Source of the DNA: Anaerolineales bacterium
GTDB taxonomy: Bacteria; Chloroflexota; Anaerolineae; Anaerolineales; E44-bin32
Direction: 5' to 3'
DNA length: 64,000 nt
Assembly (NCBI GenBank): GCA_037382465.1
Contig: JARRPX010000015.1
Span: 1-64,000 of the forward strand
Within the stretch, counting starts at the first letter, position 1, and the number at the start of each line of letters is the position of its first letter. The notes beneath the pieces were generated by a model. That model ran no database searches, was not told where the DNA came from, and saw nothing but the letters and a program-made list of their open reading frames with translations. The position numbers and the translations under genes are program-made. Positions 33,195 through 41,295 of the stretch are shown in pieces.

Positions 33195-34235
33195 TCATCC
33201 GCGGGTCGAATCTGTCTGATCGATACTGTTCCGGTAGGTCGTATAGCGTTTCACCGACTTGTATCCGACGCTCTCGTATAACTGCAGTGCACCGTTGGGA
33301 TTCCGTGTGTCGACGCCCAGACACGCTTCCTGCATGCCCATGCCCTTGAGCGAGTGCAGGGATTGGGTGAGCAGTGCACGAGCGAGACCTCGTCTGCGCC
33401 AGGGTCGGCGAACGCAGACGTTCTCCGTATAGCCGCGCTTTCGACCGTATTGTCGATTTTCGGCGTGGTCGATGAAGTTCAGAACCATCCCGGCGACTTG
33501 ATCCCCGTCCCATGCGACTTCCCACAACTCAGGTTGGAAACTGTCGCTTTTCTGCCACCATTCGTAGGCCGACTCCGACACCGGAACGTAGCCCCAATGG
33601 TCGCGGAACGCTTCGTCCATCGCTTCCCATACCAGACGGTAGTCTTCAGGTTTCACCGGGCGGATCTCCAAACCCGGGGGCAACGGTTTTCGCTCGATGT
33701 GTTCCGAAAGCGGCCGCAGCATGTCGTAATCGAATCGGATTGGCCGGTAGCCGTGCGATTCCAGCATCGTCATCGAACTGGTGTCGCTGTCCGCAGCCCA
33801 GGTCTGGAAAAACCGTGGACCGTTCGAACGATGGCTCTTTGCGAGCGTGCGCAAGCGTTGCTGTGCGAACTGAAGCAGCGCGGTGCCGATTCCCATGTGG
33901 CGCCAGCGCGGCAGGACGTGTCCGATGTGATGGTAGATGCGCGGTCCCGGCTCTTCCTGATTCCAATGAACCCGGACGAAGGCAAGGGCATCACCCGCCG
34001 CTTCTGCGATCAGCACGTTCTTGAAGGGATTGAAATGATCGAGGTACGCAAAGGTGCGCGCGGCATCCTCCTCACTCCAACGAAAATCGATAGCCTCGAC
34101 GTCGTAGCAACGCTGCGTGATGTCCGCGATGATGGCGATGTCATTCTCGCCGCGATAGAGCCGGTAGCGCACATCCACCTGCATGGGAAATGTGCTTCTC
34201 TCTATGGGTTTTCTCTGTACGTGTTCCTGCAACAT
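33195..34235 (-). CDS. Tandem-GNAT acetyltransferase, copy A
   Basis: A 346-residue double-GNAT protein. The first acetyl-CoA loop reads PRWRHMGIGTALL (near residue 110), the second VRRPWRRRGLARALL (near residue 275). The start ATG 34235 follows GAGG. It lies 27 nt after the ABC-2 permease and 24 nt before its paralogue, so all are probably one operon. An acetylating resistance or modification role together with an exporter is plausible, but no substrate is known. Confidence 0.87.
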   Translation of the reverse strand: MLQEHVQRKPIERSTFPMQVDVRYRLYRGENDIAIIADITQRCYDVEAIDFRWSEEDAARTFAYLDHFNPFKNVLIAEAAGDALAFVRVHWNQEEPGPRIYHHIGHVLPRWRHMGIGTALLQFAQQRLRTLAKSHRSNGPRFFQTWAADSDTSSMTMLESHGYRPIRFDYDMLRPLSEHIERKPLPPGLEIRPVKPEDYRLVWEAMDEAFRDHWGYVPVSESAYEWWQKSDSFQPELWEVAWDGDQVAGMVLNFIDHAENRQYGRKRGYTENVCVRRPWRRRGLARALLTQSLHSLKGMGMQEACLGVDTRNPNGALQLYESVGYKSVKRYTTYRNSIDQTDSTRG

Positions 34236-34262
34236 ATTTCTACCTCTTCAATGTAACTTGAA

Positions 34263-35090
34263 TCATCCATCTCGGCTCAGTTTCCCGGTGCGTTTTGCGT
34301 AGCGTTCGGCTACACGGAAGATCTGTAGACCCATGGGAATGGCGATCACACCGATGAGCAGCGCCGGCCAGATATCCGACCACAAGCTGCCGAGTGCGGT
34401 GCCATCGAGCATGGCGGAACGCACCCCCTGCAGCACGTACGTCGCAGGCGAGAAGACCGCCGCTTTCTGCAGCAGATCCGGGAGCACGTCGATCGGGTAG
34501 TAGACCCCGGAGATGAGCAGCAGTGTGGCGATGATCACGTGCGTCATCTGCGCGCCGCGCTCCGGAAAGAGCAGCGGCAAAATCGAGCCGACGATCCCCA
34601 CACCGATGAACGAGAGACTGCCGGAAAGCAGTACGACAGTTGCGCCGAAGATGTTGGCCTGGGCGAGGTTGATGTCGAAAAGCTCAACTGTCACCAGCAA
34701 GATGACGCTCGTGAATAAAAAACTGTACACGACGGCGAACATCGTCTGCCCGGTCATGTGCGTGATGCGGCGGATTGGGGCCATGAGGGTGTACTCGATC
34801 GTGCCCTCCCAGCGTTCCAGTCCAATGATGTCGGTGATCCAGTAAAAGATCGTCGCCAGATAGCGCCATACGAGTGTCCCGATCACCAGGTACAGTACGA
34901 GGAAACGCCCGTCAACACCTTCGCCGCCCACCTGTTCCATGCCCATGCCGATGTAACTCACCGACAGGCTGTTGGTGATCGAATAGGTCATCCAGACCAT
35001 CTCCCAGGACCAGTAGCGTTTCACCAGATAGATGTTGCGCTCCACAAATGCGTAGGAAGCTCTCATTTCTTGAAATGCTGACGATACCAT
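34263..35090 (-). CDS. ABC-2 type transporter permease
   Basis: A 275-residue protein with six hydrophobic helices and the ABC-2 membrane signature toward the C-terminus (LLLISGVYYPIDVLP followed by FSPATYVLQGVR). It forms an exporter with the ATPase encoded just upstream. AAGGAGG at 35101-35107 lies 10 nt before the ATG at 35090. Such pairs (DrrAB-like) export drugs, lipids or polysaccharides. The following genes are acetyltransferases, so a modified small molecule is a possible cargo; this is inference. Confidence 0.9.
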   Translation of the reverse strand: MVSSAFQEMRASYAFVERNIYLVKRYWSWEMVWMTYSITNSLSVSYIGMGMEQVGGEGVDGRFLVLYLVIGTLVWRYLATIFYWITDIIGLERWEGTIEYTLMAPIRRITHMTGQTMFAVVYSFLFTSVILLVTVELFDINLAQANIFGATVVLLSGSLSFIGVGIVGSILPLLFPERGAQMTHVIIATLLLISGVYYPIDVLPDLLQKAAVFSPATYVLQGVRSAMLDGTALGSLWSDIWPALLIGVIAIPMGLQIFRVAERYAKRTGKLSRDG

Positions 35091-35140
35091 TTTTGCTTTG
35101 CCTCCTTGATTGCTTCGTTGCGGACAAAGGCGGGCGTCTC

Positions 35141-35980
35141 TCAGTCCACCTTTGTCCCATTTCCGTTCGGTTTGGCCAGCTTCTTCCCCGTGAGTTCGAG
35201 GAACACGTCCTCCAGGGTCGGTTCGTGGCCGTTGGTCGCCTTGACCAGCTTCTTCAATCGAGCCGGCGTGTCCATGGCCACGACCTTGCCCAGATCCATG
35301 ATGGCGATGCGATCACACAGTTTGTCCGCCTCGAGCATGTCGTGCGTCGTCAGCAAGATCGTCGTGCCGTCCTGATCGCGCACTTCACGTACCAGGGCCT
35401 GAACCTCACGTTTGGAGTGTGGATCCAACCCGGTGGTCGGTTCGTCGAGCAGCAGGATGGCCGGCCGGGTGAGCAAGGCGCGCGCGATGGCGACTTTCTG
35501 CTGCATACCGCGCGACATTTCCTCGATCGGTTTTCCGGCGGATTCACGCTCGAGGCCCAGACGCTCCAGGAGTTCAAGCGCACGCTGGCGGGCTTTACGA
35601 TTGTTCAAACCGTAGAGATGCGCGGCGTAGCTCAAGTTCTCCATCGGGGACAATTTTTTGAAGAATGCCGCCTCGACGGATACCCGATTGATCAAGCGTT
35701 GGACTTTGATCGGTTCTCGGACGACATCGTACCCCAGAATGGTCACATCGCCGCCGTCCGGCAAGAGCAGCGTGGCGATCACGCGCACCAACGTGGATTT
35801 GCCGGAACCATTCGGTCCCAGGACGCCGAAGATCTCGCCTCGTTTCACTTGAAAGGAGACGTGATCGACGGCCACGGTCGCGCCGTCCTGGCCGTTTTTC
35901 TCCTTGCGGCGCCAGAGAAGAAGGTTGGGTTTGTTGAAAATCTTGTATGCGTTCCGGACATCAATCGCTTTTTGATTCAC
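35141..35980 (-). CDS. ABC-2 type transporter ATP-binding protein (DrrA-like)
   Basis: A 279-residue ATPase. Walker A is GPNGSGKST (near residue 55), the signature is a variant MSRGMQQK in place of LSGGQ (near residue 150), Walker B is ILLLDEPTTGLDPHS and the switch His lies in TTHDM. The GTG start at 35980 has AAAGGAG about 7 nt upstream. The gene is preceded by a leader region with a strong promoter, a 33-residue ORF and terminator-like hairpins, so its expression is probably conditional. Confidence 0.94.
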   Translation of the reverse strand: MNQKAIDVRNAYKIFNKPNLLLWRRKEKNGQDGATVAVDHVSFQVKRGEIFGVLGPNGSGKSTLVRVIATLLLPDGGDVTILGYDVVREPIKVQRLINRVSVEAAFFKKLSPMENLSYAAHLYGLNNRKARQRALELLERLGLERESAGKPIEEMSRGMQQKVAIARALLTRPAILLLDEPTTGLDPHSKREVQALVREVRDQDGTTILLTTHDMLEADKLCDRIAIMDLGKVVAMDTPARLKKLVKATNGHEPTLEDVFLELTGKKLAKPNGNGTKVD

Positions 35981-36005
35981 CGAGATTCTCCTTTATAAAC
36001 AAATC

Positions 36006-36025
36006 GGCCGCGGTTTTCCGCGGCC
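36006..36025 (-). promoter_or_regulatory. Perfect hairpin in the ABC operon leader
   Basis: GGCCGCGG, a 4-nt loop and CCGCGGCC, located between the leader terminator and the ribosome-binding sequence of the ATPase gene. The core CCGCGG is self-complementary and occurs four times in about 70 nt, so this hairpin and the terminator stem can pair with each other in alternative ways. Confidence 0.6.
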
Positions 36026-36042
36026 AAAAGTCGGACGAAAAT

Positions 36043-36074
36043 AAAAAACCGCGGGCGCTGGAGCGCACCGCGGT
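36043..36074 (-). terminator. Attenuator-like terminator between leader ORF and ABC genes
   Basis: On the minus strand ACCGCGGTGCGC (36074-36063), loop TCCA, GCGCCCGCGGT (36058-36048), followed by six T. A small hairpin (TCTCGT/ACGAGA, 36074-36089) precedes it. It ends the short leader transcript unless read through, and the ABC genes have no other visible promoter. Confidence 0.72.
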
Positions 36075-36092
36075 CTCGTGAATACGAGATGG

Positions 36093-36194
36093 TTACCTGT
36101 CGGTAGGCGCACTCCGCGAAGGCATGCTGGCAACGAGTCCAATATCGGACTGAATGCGAAGCACCTGGATACTGCTGAGGCGAATTTTCATCAT
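36093..36194 (-). CDS. 33-residue leader peptide or small protein upstream of the ABC exporter
   Basis: Short ORF starting MMKIRLSSIQVLRIQ and ending PTDR. AAGGAAGG (36210-36203) lies 8 nt before the first ATG, an excellent ribosome-binding sequence, and a strong promoter lies about 27 nt further up. A Rho-independent-type terminator follows within 20 nt of its stop. The arrangement is that of a translated leader that controls read-through into a transporter operon, as known for inducible antibiotic-resistance genes. Alternatively the peptide itself is the product. It has no double-glycine or other export motif and no cysteines. Confidence 0.62.
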   Translation of the reverse strand: MMKIRLSSIQVLRIQSDIGLVASMPSRSAPTDR

Positions 36195-36227
36195 TCGGTG
36201 CGCCTTCCTTTCTTGAAAGATGTGCCT

Positions 36228-36256
36228 AGTCTACTGTAAAACGATACCATCGTCAA
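36228..36256 (-). promoter_or_regulatory. Strong sigma70-type promoter of the ABC/GNAT operon
   Basis: TTGACG (36256-36251), exact 17-bp spacer, TAGACT (36233-36228) on the minus strand. The predicted start of transcription at about 36221 gives a leader of roughly 240 nt before the ABC ATPase gene. Confidence 0.72.
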
Positions 36257-36286
36257 CCCTGTCGTCCCAAATGATTGCACTCTTCG

Positions 36287-38152
36287 CTACGGCATCTGCA
36301 GCAAGGCGATCGCCTGCTCGACCGAATCGGGGCTGCCGATCAGGCCGATGCGGTCTCCGAGTTGGAGAACGGTATCGCTGTGCGGCACGGAGACGCTTTC
36401 CTCGTGCTGGATGCTCAATATGAGTGCGTTGCCGGGCAAGCGAATCTTGCGCATGGGAATCCCGGCCAGCCGGGAATTGCTGCAGTATACCTCTCCAACT
36501 TCGACGTCGGCCGTGTCGTGCAGCAGGATATCGAACGCCAACGGATAGCGAATGGCGCCTTCGAGCGCCATCGCAGTCGCGAGCGCAGGCTGAACGACTT
36601 TCACACCCAAGTTTTGAAGCTGCGGGATCAATTCGACGTCGCTGATGCGTGAAATCACCAGGGGGATGTCGAAGGTCAGGCGGGCGAGGCTGCATACCTC
36701 CAGAGTTTCTGTGGAACTGCTGGTCAGGTCGAGCAGGACGCGGGCCGTCGCGGCATCCGCTACGGTCAATGCGGAATGGAAATCCGTACAGTTGCGGTGG
36801 ATCGTCACTTTAAGCTTTTCAAAGGCTGGGATGCGGCTTTCGTCCGGGCAGATAACGGAAACCCGTTCGCCGCTCGGCAGCAGGCGTTCAGCCAGGAATT
36901 CGGCCATCTGATCTTGCCCCAGGATGATCACGCCCTGGCGGACGGCTTCTTCGCTTTTCGGATAGAGTCGGTTAAAGAGGAGTGGTGCGAAAGTGCAGGA
37001 GATGATGGCGAGCAGGATGATGGCGGCGTTCAGCGCCTCGCTGATCACGCCCAGATCGCGGGCGATCGATGCGGCGGCGATGATCAAAGAGAGCCGGGCG
37101 GAGAGCAGGAAACCCGCCGCAAGCGATGCGCGCCACGGGAACTGGAAACGGAAGATCGACGCCGGGATGACTTTGACCAAAGCGGCCAAGACAACGAGCA
37201 CCGGTATGAGCAGCAGGGCGGAAGGAGATTCGATCAGCGCGCTCAGATCGAATTCTACGCCGACCATGATGAAGAAAATGGGGATGAAGAAGCCGTAGCC
37301 GATGGCGTCGAGTTTCTCACGTGATTCGACGTCCGTCGATCCGGCGATCAGGCTGGCAATCGCACCGGCCAAAAACGCTCCGAGGATCAGCTCCACACCG
37401 AGCGCCTCGGCAAGCACCACCCAGGAAACCATCAGGGCGAAAGCGCCGCGAACGCGAATTTGGGCCGTGGCGCTGGAGAGGTCACTGAGAATCCGGCGTA
37501 GGAAAGCCGCCTCGGTGAAACGCTGCCCGATCCTTGCCGCCAGCACGAACAGCGACAATAACGCTGGAATAAGCAGCAGATCGAGCGTCAGTCCCTGGCT
37601 GTTTATGGCGATGACGATGGTCAGCAACAGCAGGGTGACGAAATCGGCGATGGAGGCTGCCACCAACAAATACTGCCCATAACGCGAGTCCAGGATTTCT
37701 CTTTCCTTGAGCACCGGGACGACGACGCCGAGCGAGGTCGTGCTGAGAATCAGCGCCATCAAGAGCGGATTTTGGACGCCGTCCAGCAACGATAGGGCGT
37801 ACGCGCCCAGCAGCGCAAGCCCGAGGGTGCCCGTCAGCAGAATGAAGGCGACGGGGAGCGGTTGTTTCCACCACGCATGCTTTGCGCTGTTTCCGCGCGT
37901 GGGCAGCAGCAAATTAAAATCCACTTCCAATCCCGAGAGGAACATCAGGTAGGCAAACCCGAATTCGGCAAGGAATTGCAGAATGGGTGAACTGTCGACC
38001 AGGTTGAAGCCGCTGTGGCCGATGATCACGCCGGCGAATATTTCGCCGACGACGATGGGGAGACGCAAGCGTCGGATGCGGCTGGTGAGAATGGGAACGA
38101 CCACGGCCAGCACCGTGATCAGCAAGAGTGCAGAATAAGGATTGTGATCCAA
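36287..38152 (-). CDS. Kef-type cation:proton antiporter with RCK domain (CPA2 family)
   Basis: A 621-residue protein. The N-terminal 390 residues form about 12 helices of the Na+/H+ exchanger fold (LPIVVGEIFAGVIIGHSG, FLSGLEVDF). The C-terminal part is a TrkA-N/RCK nucleotide-binding domain (GVIILGQDQMAEFLAERL) followed by a TrkA-C domain (LPGNALILSIQHE ... LQLGDRIGLIG). The Rossmann loop reads GQDQMA instead of G-x-G-x-x-G, so NAD(H) binding may be altered. The TTG start at 38152 follows GGGAG. It lies 56 nt after homoserine dehydrogenase on the same strand. Confidence 0.92.
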   Translation of the reverse strand: MDHNPYSALLLITVLAVVVPILTSRIRRLRLPIVVGEIFAGVIIGHSGFNLVDSSPILQFLAEFGFAYLMFLSGLEVDFNLLLPTRGNSAKHAWWKQPLPVAFILLTGTLGLALLGAYALSLLDGVQNPLLMALILSTTSLGVVVPVLKEREILDSRYGQYLLVAASIADFVTLLLLTIVIAINSQGLTLDLLLIPALLSLFVLAARIGQRFTEAAFLRRILSDLSSATAQIRVRGAFALMVSWVVLAEALGVELILGAFLAGAIASLIAGSTDVESREKLDAIGYGFFIPIFFIMVGVEFDLSALIESPSALLLIPVLVVLAALVKVIPASIFRFQFPWRASLAAGFLLSARLSLIIAAASIARDLGVISEALNAAIILLAIISCTFAPLLFNRLYPKSEEAVRQGVIILGQDQMAEFLAERLLPSGERVSVICPDESRIPAFEKLKVTIHRNCTDFHSALTVADAATARVLLDLTSSSTETLEVCSLARLTFDIPLVISRISDVELIPQLQNLGVKVVQPALATAMALEGAIRYPLAFDILLHDTADVEVGEVYCSNSRLAGIPMRKIRLPGNALILSIQHEESVSVPHSDTVLQLGDRIGLIGSPDSVEQAIALLQMP

Positions 38153-38208
38153 ATGTGATTCTCCCGAATATCGCAGATCGAATAGGTGATGCCTAGACGT
38201 GCCGGTTG

Positions 38209-39234
38209 CTACTTGAATGCCTGGATGAAATCTGCCAAGAGTCCGTAGGCGGTTGTCCGCGTGCTGGGGTTGGATTCGACGATCGTGAGATCGCCGAGCA
38301 CGTCGCTGCGGAAAGTGATGGCACAGGATGTGCCCTGCACGTCGAAAAGCGGATTCTCGGGTCCCACAAGCGTAGGCCGCACGCTGGCGTGGATTCCCCC
38401 ATCGTGTTTCTCCGCGCGGCAGAGCAGTTTCCAGCGCGTTCTCTCCGCCGCAGCCGATAGGACGTCCTGTGGATCGATATTTTCGATACCCTCACGTTCG
38501 ACCTGATCCGGTGTGAGCGGGGATCCAATGAGCACGGTGACCAGAGCCGCCACTTTGATGGCGGCGTCCCATCCCTGTGTGTCTCCCTGCGGATCGCTTT
38601 CGGCGATGCCGATGGCTTCGGCGGCGGCGACCGATTCCTCGAAGGACTTCCCGTCTTCCATGAGGGACAGGATAAGGTTGGTGGTCGAGTTCAGGATGCC
38701 CTCGAAGGAAAGGATTTCGGCGGCCGGAAGTGTTTCTCGCCAGGTTGCAAATACCGGGGCGCCGTCCATCACCGTGGATTCGAACAGGAAGCGCTTGCCG
38801 TGCTCCTTCGCCAGCACGGTCAATTGGTCGAAGGCATGGACCACGGGTCCCTTGTTGGCCGTAATGGCGTGCATTCCGTTTTCCAACGCGGTGCGGATGT
38901 GGTCGATTGCCGGTTGGCCGCTCTGGTAGTTGACGGGCGTATTTTCGAAGAGAACGTCCGCGCCGCATCTGCGGACGAAATCGAGGCTATCCTCCGGCGT
39001 CTCTACCGTCGAGAGCCGGGAGAGCGATACTCCTCGGCCGGCGAGATCGAGGGCTTTCTCGAGCTCGATACCCTGTGAATCCAGCGCCGTCCCGTGACGT
39101 CCCGTAGCGATGCCCACGACACGCCAGGCGATGCCGTGTCTGTCGCGCAGAGTCTTTTGCTTATCGAGCAAGAGGCGCGCCAATGCCTGGCCGACGTTAC
39201 CGAATCCGATAAAAGCGATTTTTACGTCCTGCAT
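38209..39234 (-). CDS. hom: Homoserine dehydrogenase
   Basis: A 341-residue enzyme that reduces aspartate semialdehyde to homoserine for threonine and methionine synthesis. The NAD(P)-binding motif is IGFGNVGQALA near residue 9, the catalytic Lys-bearing loop is TANKGPVV (near 124), and FEGILNSTTNLIL and DPQGDTQGWDAAIK match the substrate domain. It lacks the C-terminal ACT regulatory domain, so threonine feedback of the usual kind is unlikely. The start ATG follows GAGG, with a TGG-TATAAT promoter inside the end of the upstream gene. Confidence 0.93.
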   Translation of the reverse strand: MQDVKIAFIGFGNVGQALARLLLDKQKTLRDRHGIAWRVVGIATGRHGTALDSQGIELEKALDLAGRGVSLSRLSTVETPEDSLDFVRRCGADVLFENTPVNYQSGQPAIDHIRTALENGMHAITANKGPVVHAFDQLTVLAKEHGKRFLFESTVMDGAPVFATWRETLPAAEILSFEGILNSTTNLILSLMEDGKSFEESVAAAEAIGIAESDPQGDTQGWDAAIKVAALVTVLIGSPLTPDQVEREGIENIDPQDVLSAAAERTRWKLLCRAEKHDGGIHASVRPTLVGPENPLFDVQGTSCAITFRSDVLGDLTIVESNPSTRTTAYGLLADFIQAFK

Positions 39235-39269
39235 GCTACCTCGATCAACTGCGTCGTTAATTGCGAAGG

Positions 39270-39278
39270 ATTATACCA
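39270..39278 (-). promoter_or_regulatory. Extended -10 promoter of hom
   Basis: TGG plus TATAAT (39275-39270) on the minus strand, 35 nt before the ATG at 39234. It overlaps the stop codon region of the preceding gene. Confidence 0.5.
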
Positions 39279-40020
39279 GTGGGTACGGGTAAGGCCGCCC
39301 CGGGCCGGGCTTGGGGAAGCGCCGGGCCACGAGCAATTTCCTGGCACGATCTTTTAGCGCCTGGATTTCGTCTTCAGAAAGCAGTTCCTCGTAGGCGGTG
39401 TACAACTCCCCAGCCTCATCCAGACGCTGCAGAAACGCCTTCACGTCGGCGAGAAGTTCCTGCGGGATGGGTTCGTCGACGAAGTCCCACACCACGGTGC
39501 GCAGCTTGTAGTCCTGGTGGAAGCACACGCCGTGATCGATCAAGTGGATGTGTCCATCCGGCGCCAGGAGAACATGGCCGCCTTTACGATCGGCGTTGTT
39601 GATCAGAAAATCGAAGACGACGGCCGGGCGCAGCCGTTGTTTCTCCATCTCGCTGAAACTGAAGTAGTGACGTTCCGGGTCGGCGTCGATGAACAACTGC
39701 AGGGAGCCCGATCCGGCAGGGCCATCCCGGCGGAGCACCGTCGGGGGAACGAGATTCCACCCCAGCGCGTTACTGGTGATGAAAGCTGCAACTTCGCGTG
39801 CGGCGAGTGTCCCGCGCGGGAAGTCCCACAACGGTCGCTCCCCCTGGGATGGTTTATACACGGCCGGTAGCGTTTCTTGATCGCAGGTCACCTGGGCGAG
39901 GAAGGTGTAATTCGAACTCCAGGTGAATTGACCGACGACCTCGATCTCACCGAAGGTGAGATCGTGCAGCACTTTCTGGAGTTCCGTATCCGTTGGAATC
40001 ATCGTCTTCCACTTCGACAT
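39271..40020 (-). CDS. SCO1664-family protein (PI3/4-kinase-like fold)
   Basis: About 249 residues from ATG 40020; the frame is open to 40212 but that part overlaps the previous gene. Kinase-like features include the Lys in PAVYKPSQGERPLWDFPRG, the catalytic-loop-like FDFLINNADRKGGHVL and the metal-binding-like IHLIDHGVCF. This matches the SCO1664 family, found in Actinobacteria beside DUF3090 and MSMEG_4193-type phosphatase genes, as here. The substrate is unknown. A second ATG six codons later could also start it. Confidence 0.85.
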   Translation of the reverse strand: MSKWKTMIPTDTELQKVLHDLTFGEIEVVGQFTWSSNYTFLAQVTCDQETLPAVYKPSQGERPLWDFPRGTLAAREVAAFITSNALGWNLVPPTVLRRDGPAGSGSLQLFIDADPERHYFSFSEMEKQRLRPAVVFDFLINNADRKGGHVLLAPDGHIHLIDHGVCFHQDYKLRTVVWDFVDEPIPQELLADVKAFLQRLDEAGELYTAYEELLSEDEIQALKDRARKLLVARRFPKPGPGRPYPYPLV

Positions 40021-40070
40021 CAATAGCAGCGCATACTTACTGCTGAATTCAGGATGGGTTCCCGGAAACG

Positions 40071-40598
40071 TTAGTGTTTGTGGCCGTTGCGTTTGGGGCA
40101 GAAGTGGCCCTCGGGATCGATGGGTTGACCGCAGTTTCCGCAAATCGGGCGTCCGCGGCTGGCGACTTCCAGTCCCCAGGCGCACATACTGCGGAGTTGC
40201 GATCGTGTGCACCAGAATCGCGCGACGTCGCCCGCATCGAGGTCTTCGCCTTCGGCTTCTATCTCGCGCGCTACGAGCACTAAAAGATCGTTGTCTTCAT
40301 CGTATCCCAAGCCCATGTGTCCGACACGAAAGGCGGGATCGATCGGTTTTTCGAGCTCCATTTCATCTTCGACGAAGGCCGCTTCCGCGTTCGAGAGATC
40401 CGGGAATCGTTCGTCGAGATCGGCGAGAAATTGTTCCAGTCCGATCGCCAACGACTGCACCTGCTGCTTTTCAACGATCAGGGTGATTAATTCCTCACCT
40501 TTGCTTGCCTGGATATAGAACACGCGTTGGCCCACGGGGCCAATGGCCCCGGTCGTGATTCGAGTTACCGGCTTCAGATCGTATTCCTTGGATGTCAT
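40071..40598 (-). CDS. DUF3090 family protein with C-terminal zinc-ribbon-like end
   Basis: A 175-residue protein (KEYDLKPVTRITTGAIGPVGQRVFYIQA at the start, in pieces typical of DUF3090). The C-terminus holds CGNCGQPIDPEGHFC, three spaced cysteines plus His that could bind zinc. GGAG lies just before ATG 40598. It is the middle gene of the conserved trio. Function is unknown. Confidence 0.87.
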   Translation of the reverse strand: MTSKEYDLKPVTRITTGAIGPVGQRVFYIQASKGEELITLIVEKQQVQSLAIGLEQFLADLDERFPDLSNAEAAFVEDEMELEKPIDPAFRVGHMGLGYDEDNDLLVLVAREIEAEGEDLDAGDVARFWCTRSQLRSMCAWGLEVASRGRPICGNCGQPIDPEGHFCPKRNGHKH

Positions 40599-40662
40599 CC
40601 GGACTCCAGCAACGATGTCTCCTTTGAAACCATCGCTTTTTCCCAGTGCTACAGGAAGTATA

Positions 40663-41286
40663 TCATCCTCGCTCGGCCGCCAAGGTGGCGCGCCGGTCGT
40701 TCAGACCGACGAGGCGTACGTGAGCGCCGTGGACCTGGAGAATGCTGATGGAAGCTGGTGAAATCGTCAGCCGTTGAAAAAGGTCGAGCGGCAGGCCGAT
40801 GTAATGTGCGAGGGCGAGCTTGATCGGATCGGAGTGGAAGATGCAGGCGATGACCGCCTTGGGCGTCCCGTATTGAGCGCGCAGCGTCTCCAGTTCGGAG
40901 ACGATGCGGGCCTGGGCCTCGGGGAAGGATTCGCCCTCGGGAAAACGCGCCAATGAGGGGATGCTCTGTATGATCCGCCACAGCTTCCGCCGGTATAGCC
41001 TTTTCAGCGAAGCGCCTTGCCATTTCCCGTAATGAATCTCCCCCAGGTTTTCTCTGACGATGACATCCTTTTTCTTTGCTGCGGCTAGCGGTGCGGCGGT
41101 TTCCAACGCCCGTTCGAGCGGACTGGAAAAGATCGCCCGCAGTCTGACGGGTCTCAACACTTCCGCCAGGGCTTCCGCTTGCAGCTTACCGCGCGCATTC
41201 AGGTGTACGTCGGGAAGCCGGCCGGCGAGTTTCCCTGTTTTTACAAAGTCGTTCTCGGCGTGCCGGATGAGCAGGATGGTGGTCAT
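40663..41286 (-). CDS. Histidine phosphatase, MSMEG_4193 type
   Basis: A 207-residue enzyme of the phosphoglycerate-mutase-like histidine phosphatase superfamily. The catalytic motif LIRHAEND puts the phospho-accepting His near residue 8; SSPLERALETA, the acid residue in GEIHYGKWQG and FHSDPIK (second His, near residue 150) complete the site. It follows rarA by 9 nt and precedes DUF3090 by 64 nt. The physiological substrate is unknown. Confidence 0.9.
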   Translation of the reverse strand: MTTILLIRHAENDFVKTGKLAGRLPDVHLNARGKLQAEALAEVLRPVRLRAIFSSPLERALETAAPLAAAKKKDVIVRENLGEIHYGKWQGASLKRLYRRKLWRIIQSIPSLARFPEGESFPEAQARIVSELETLRAQYGTPKAVIACIFHSDPIKLALAHYIGLPLDLFQRLTISPASISILQVHGAHVRLVGLNDRRATLAAERG

Positions 41287-41295
41287 ACGCGTCGC

